Part shown: piece by piece, positions 12,542 to 14,523 of the stretch | Numbering within the stretch: the first letter of the stretch is position 1 | How the letters are laid out: each line of letters begins with the position of its first letter | Assembly (NCBI GenBank): GCA_948514425.1 | Contig: CAOQYN010000020.1 | Span: forward strand, 1-14,523 | Direction: 5' to 3' | From: an uncultured Candidatus Saccharibacteria bacterium | Lineage (GTDB): Bacteria; Patescibacteriota; Saccharimonadia; Saccharimonadales; Saccharimonadaceae | DNA length: 14,523 nucleotides | Program-made: the position numbers and the translations under genes | The notes under the pieces: generated by a model | Database searches by the model: none | Told to the model about the DNA's origin: nothing | What the model saw: the letters and a program-made list of their open reading frames with translations, nothing else

Positions 12542-13768
12542 ATGGATGAAATTTCGCGCTATGCTGTTGGTTTGGACGTGGGTACGGCTCACGTGCGGGC
12601 AGTGGTGGCGAGTATTTCGGGCGGGGGGAACTTAAATGTGATCGGGTATGCTGAGGCGGCGAATTCGGGGATGCGACGGGGTGTGGTGGCAAATCTTTCA
12701 GGGCCGGCACAGGCGATTGATCGCATGCTCGGCGAAGTGGAACGGATGAGCGGATATGAGGTGAATTCGGCGACAATTTCTATTAATGGGGCAGCGATTG
12801 TGTCGACGCGAACTGAAGGTATGATTACGACGGGGGCGATGGAACATGAGATTAACGAGAATGATTTAGCGCGGGTGGAGGATGTGGCGCTTCAGGGGAG
12901 AATTCCGGCAAATCAGGAAGTTTTGGATGTTGTACCATTGCAGTATATGTTGGATGAGCAGGGCGGAATTAAGGATCCGTTGGGGATGACTGGATTGCGG
13001 TTGGAGATGAAAGCGAATGTAGTCTCGACTTTGGCGCCGAATTACGAGAATTTGCGACGGGCGGCAGAAGGGGCGAATGTGACACCGCAACGGATTGTTC
13101 CGAGCGTTGTGGCGGCGGCTCGAGCAGTATTGTCGGAGCGGCAAAAGGAAAATGGAGTAGCGGTCGTAGATATCGGTGCGGCGACGACGAGCGTAGCAGT
13201 ATTTGAAGAGAATGATTTGCAATATATTGGGGTGGTGCCGGTAGGGTCAAATAATATTACAAATGATCTTGCGGTGATGCTGGCGATTGATACTGAGGTG
13301 GCAGAAGAGATTAAACGGCGCTTCGCAACGGGAAATTTTGGAGCGGTGGATAGCCCAGTGGTGATTCGATGGAAAGGGAAAGAGATACGGTTTGAACGGA
13401 GTCAGATTGATGAGGTGGTGCAGGCGCGATTGGACGAGATTTTGACGTTGGTGCGTAAGGAATTACGAAAAGCACATTACGAACAGAGGCTGCCTGAAGG
13501 TATTGTTTTGACGGGCGGTGGAGCGAAGATGCGAGATTTGGATAAGTTTGTTAGGGAAACGTTGCAGACTTCAGTGAAGGTGGGGGTGCCAGCTGGATTG
13601 AGCGGGGTAGCAGAGGCAGTTTTGAAGCCGGAATATGCAACAGCGGTGGGGCTGATGCTGATGTCAGTGGAGGGTGGCCATTGTCATGCACAAGGACGAA
13701 AATCGATGAAATATACAAAAAAAGAGAAGAAGACGGGAGTATTAAAGAAGCTCTTAGGGAAGTTCTAG
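12542..13768 (+). CDS. ftsA: Cell division protein FtsA
   Basis: Actin-like ATPase that tethers FtsZ to the membrane and recruits the divisome. The 408-aa protein has the phosphate-1 loop VGLDVGTAHVRAVV (9-22), phosphate-2 VVDIGAATTSVAVF (208-221), and adenosine motif IVLTGGGAKM (321-330). The SHS2/1C subdomain lies around 80-165. The C-terminus is a basic linker and an amphipathic helix (TGVLKKLLGKF), the membrane-targeting sequence. ftsZ usually follows directly; here an orphan gene with its own promoter intervenes, and any ftsZ would be right of the window. The first ATG is used, 6 nt past the -10 box; no Shine-Dalgarno is present. No terminator is seen after it. Confidence 0.96.
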   Translation: MDEISRYAVGLDVGTAHVRAVVASISGGGNLNVIGYAEAANSGMRRGVVANLSGPAQAIDRMLGEVERMSGYEVNSATISINGAAIVSTRTEGMITTGAMEHEINENDLARVEDVALQGRIPANQEVLDVVPLQYMLDEQGGIKDPLGMTGLRLEMKANVVSTLAPNYENLRRAAEGANVTPQRIVPSVVAAARAVLSERQKENGVAVVDIGAATTSVAVFEENDLQYIGVVPVGSNNITNDLAVMLAIDTEVAEEIKRRFATGNFGAVDSPVVIRWKGKEIRFERSQIDEVVQARLDEILTLVRKELRKAHYEQRLPEGIVLTGGGAKMRDLDKFVRETLQTSVKVGVPAGLSGVAEAVLKPEYATAVGLMLMSVEGGHCHAQGRKSMKYTKKEKKTGVLKKLLGKF

Positions 13769-13798
13769 TGTAGATAGGTTGTTGGGGTGGGGTTAGGA

Positions 13799-13827
13799 TT
13801 GACTTTTTTGATAATGTGTGGTATAAT
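13799..13827 (+). promoter_or_regulatory. Conserved promoter P4
   Basis: TTGACT (13799-13804), spacer TTTTTGATAATGTGTGG (17 bp), TATAAT (13822-13827). A small leader hairpin follows: TAGTAA (13845-13850) with TTACTA (13856-13861), 5-nt loop. Confidence 0.9.
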
Positions 13828-13893
13828 GGAAGTATAGGGTGCAGTAGTAACTGTATTACTATGGACATTTTGACTGACTAAAGGGGGGATTTG

Positions 13894-14400
13894 ATGGAAA
13901 TCAGAGAAAGAATATCAGCGTGGCGCCAGCGAAGAGCGTGGAGGCGATATGTTGACGGGGTTGCGATGGCGCGTCTGGCGAGCTTGCTAGAGATATTGAG
14001 TCTTATGCGTGCCCAAGAGAGAACCCAAGAAGCTCTGGAGCTAGTGGCGAAAGGAAATTTTGCCCTAGCAGAAGAAATTCCAGGGTTAAGAGGGTTCTTT
14101 TGTAACGATTGTAGGACGGGATTACGGCAACTGAAATGCTGTGCGCAGGTGATGCTAGAGTCGCAGGCTCTGGAAAGTATGACCGAGCTGAATACTGAAG
14201 CAAGAAAGGATTTGCAGTATTTGGCTGAGATTTGGGCATCATGCATCGAGGTTCAAAAGGATTGGTCGGCAGAGTATGCGATCGATGCGACGAGCTATGC
14301 GCCGACGATGAAGGGGTTTCTTGAACTTTATCATCGTCTGACCGAAGCGGAGCTGGAGAGTTTTGCGGAGGAAGACGACTGTTCGGAAATGGACGAATAG
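13894..14400 (+). CDS. Orphan helical protein with CxxC...CC cysteines
   Basis: A 168-aa protein, not recognised. I start at ATG 13894, with AAGGGGGG 5 nt upstream, rather than the adjacent TTG 13891. The N-terminus is a strongly basic amphipathic helix (RERISAWRQRRAWRRY, 4-19), the centre is helical, and Cys70-x2-Cys73-x8-Cys82-Cys83 could bind a metal ion. The C-terminus is acidic (EAELESFAEEDDCSEMDE). Overall the charge is split, basic front and acidic end. It sits directly after ftsA under promoter P4 and is followed by a terminator. A role in division is possible only from position; nothing in the sequence shows it. Confidence 0.75.
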   Translation: MEIRERISAWRQRRAWRRYVDGVAMARLASLLEILSLMRAQERTQEALELVAKGNFALAEEIPGLRGFFCNDCRTGLRQLKCCAQVMLESQALESMTELNTEARKDLQYLAEIWASCIEVQKDWSAEYAIDATSYAPTMKGFLELYHRLTEAELESFAEEDDCSEMDE

Positions 14401-14412
14401 TCAGTCTGAAAA

Positions 14413-14454
14413 GCCTTGGCTGAGGTTGGTAGACCGAAGCTGGGGCATTTTTTG
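14413..14454 (+). terminator. Intrinsic terminator with wobble pairs
   Basis: GCCTTGGCT (14413-14421) pairs with AGCTGGGGC (14438-14446) over 9 bp including three G-U pairs, with an inner GGT/ACC stem, then ATTTTTTG. Confidence 0.75.
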
Positions 14455-14488
14455 TGGGCGATGCTTATGATTTTGATAGAGAAAAGTG

Positions 14489-14515
14489 TTGTAGTTTTGA
14501 AAAATGTGCTATAAT
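14489..14515 (+). promoter_or_regulatory. Promoter P5, shortened relative of P1-P4, at the window edge
   Basis: TATAAT (14510-14515) is preceded by ATGTGC and followed by GGATTTAG, like P2 and P4. The best -35 is TTGTAG (14489-14494) with 15-bp spacing, so it is two bases shorter and weaker. Its gene lies beyond the window. Confidence 0.6.
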
Positions 14516-14523
14516 GGATTTAG

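Noticed and set aside
1..14523. Alternative genetic code with UGA read as glycine (Gracilibacteria/Absconditabacteria)
   Set aside because: TGA ends the wHTH gene in a GTGA overlap with recJ; reading through would run a nonsense frame into recJ. Recognised genes use GGN at conserved glycines.
1..14523. CRISPR arrays, tRNA or rRNA genes, insertion sequences
   Set aside because: No spaced direct-repeat arrays, no cloverleaf or rRNA-like stretch and no transposase motifs were seen by eye.

Overview
The window looks like a chromosomal segment of a Candidate Phyla Radiation (Patescibacteria) bacterium, most likely Candidatus Saccharibacteria. The reasons are a short bS21, a small adenylate kinase, a protein resembling the DUF5663 family, a variable C-terminal tail of the FISUMP/DGR type, and many small orphan genes among compact housekeeping genes. 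UGA acts as a stop: the wHTH gene ends in TGA inside a GTGA overlap with recJ, so this is not a code-25 lineage. The lineage is inferred from memory of family features, not from a search. In the stretches I counted, the + strand is G-rich over C even under minus-strand genes, so + is probably the leading strand.

Layout. (1) 1-2980, diversity-generating retroelement (DGR) region: the 3' end of a variable protein on +, a 380-bp non-coding stretch with three hairpins, then on - a DGR-type reverse transcriptase (RT), an Avd-domain fusion gene overlapping it, and a DUF5663-like gene upstream. No template repeat was found. (2) 3019-6387, minus strand: priA, then def-fmt (replication restart and N-terminal formyl-methionine handling). 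(3) 6496-7237: a monocistronic orphan gene with a 200-nt structured leader; its protein has an internal MoaD-like PPVSGG motif. (4) 7287-9337: a winged-helix regulator coupled to recJ. (5) 9402-11091: rpsU (-) divergent from adk-map (+). (6) 11104-12505: two orphan genes, the second encoding a coiled coil plus two RpoA-CTD-like domains. (7) 12508-14454: ftsA, then another orphan gene. (8) A promoter at the right edge whose gene lies outside.

The most striking pattern is regulatory. Four orphan genes (6732, 11186, 11756, 13894) each have a near-identical promoter in which the 17-bp spacer is conserved as well as the -35 and -10 boxes, plus a leader, a strong Shine-Dalgarno and usually an intrinsic terminator. 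A shortened relative sits at the right edge. Several housekeeping genes (priA, def, rpsU, adk, ftsA) instead have the -10 box only 6-9 nt before the start codon, so their mRNAs should be leaderless or nearly so. One gene of the conserved-promoter set encodes tandem RNA-polymerase alpha-CTD-like domains, a candidate link between the promoter family and a dedicated transcription factor.
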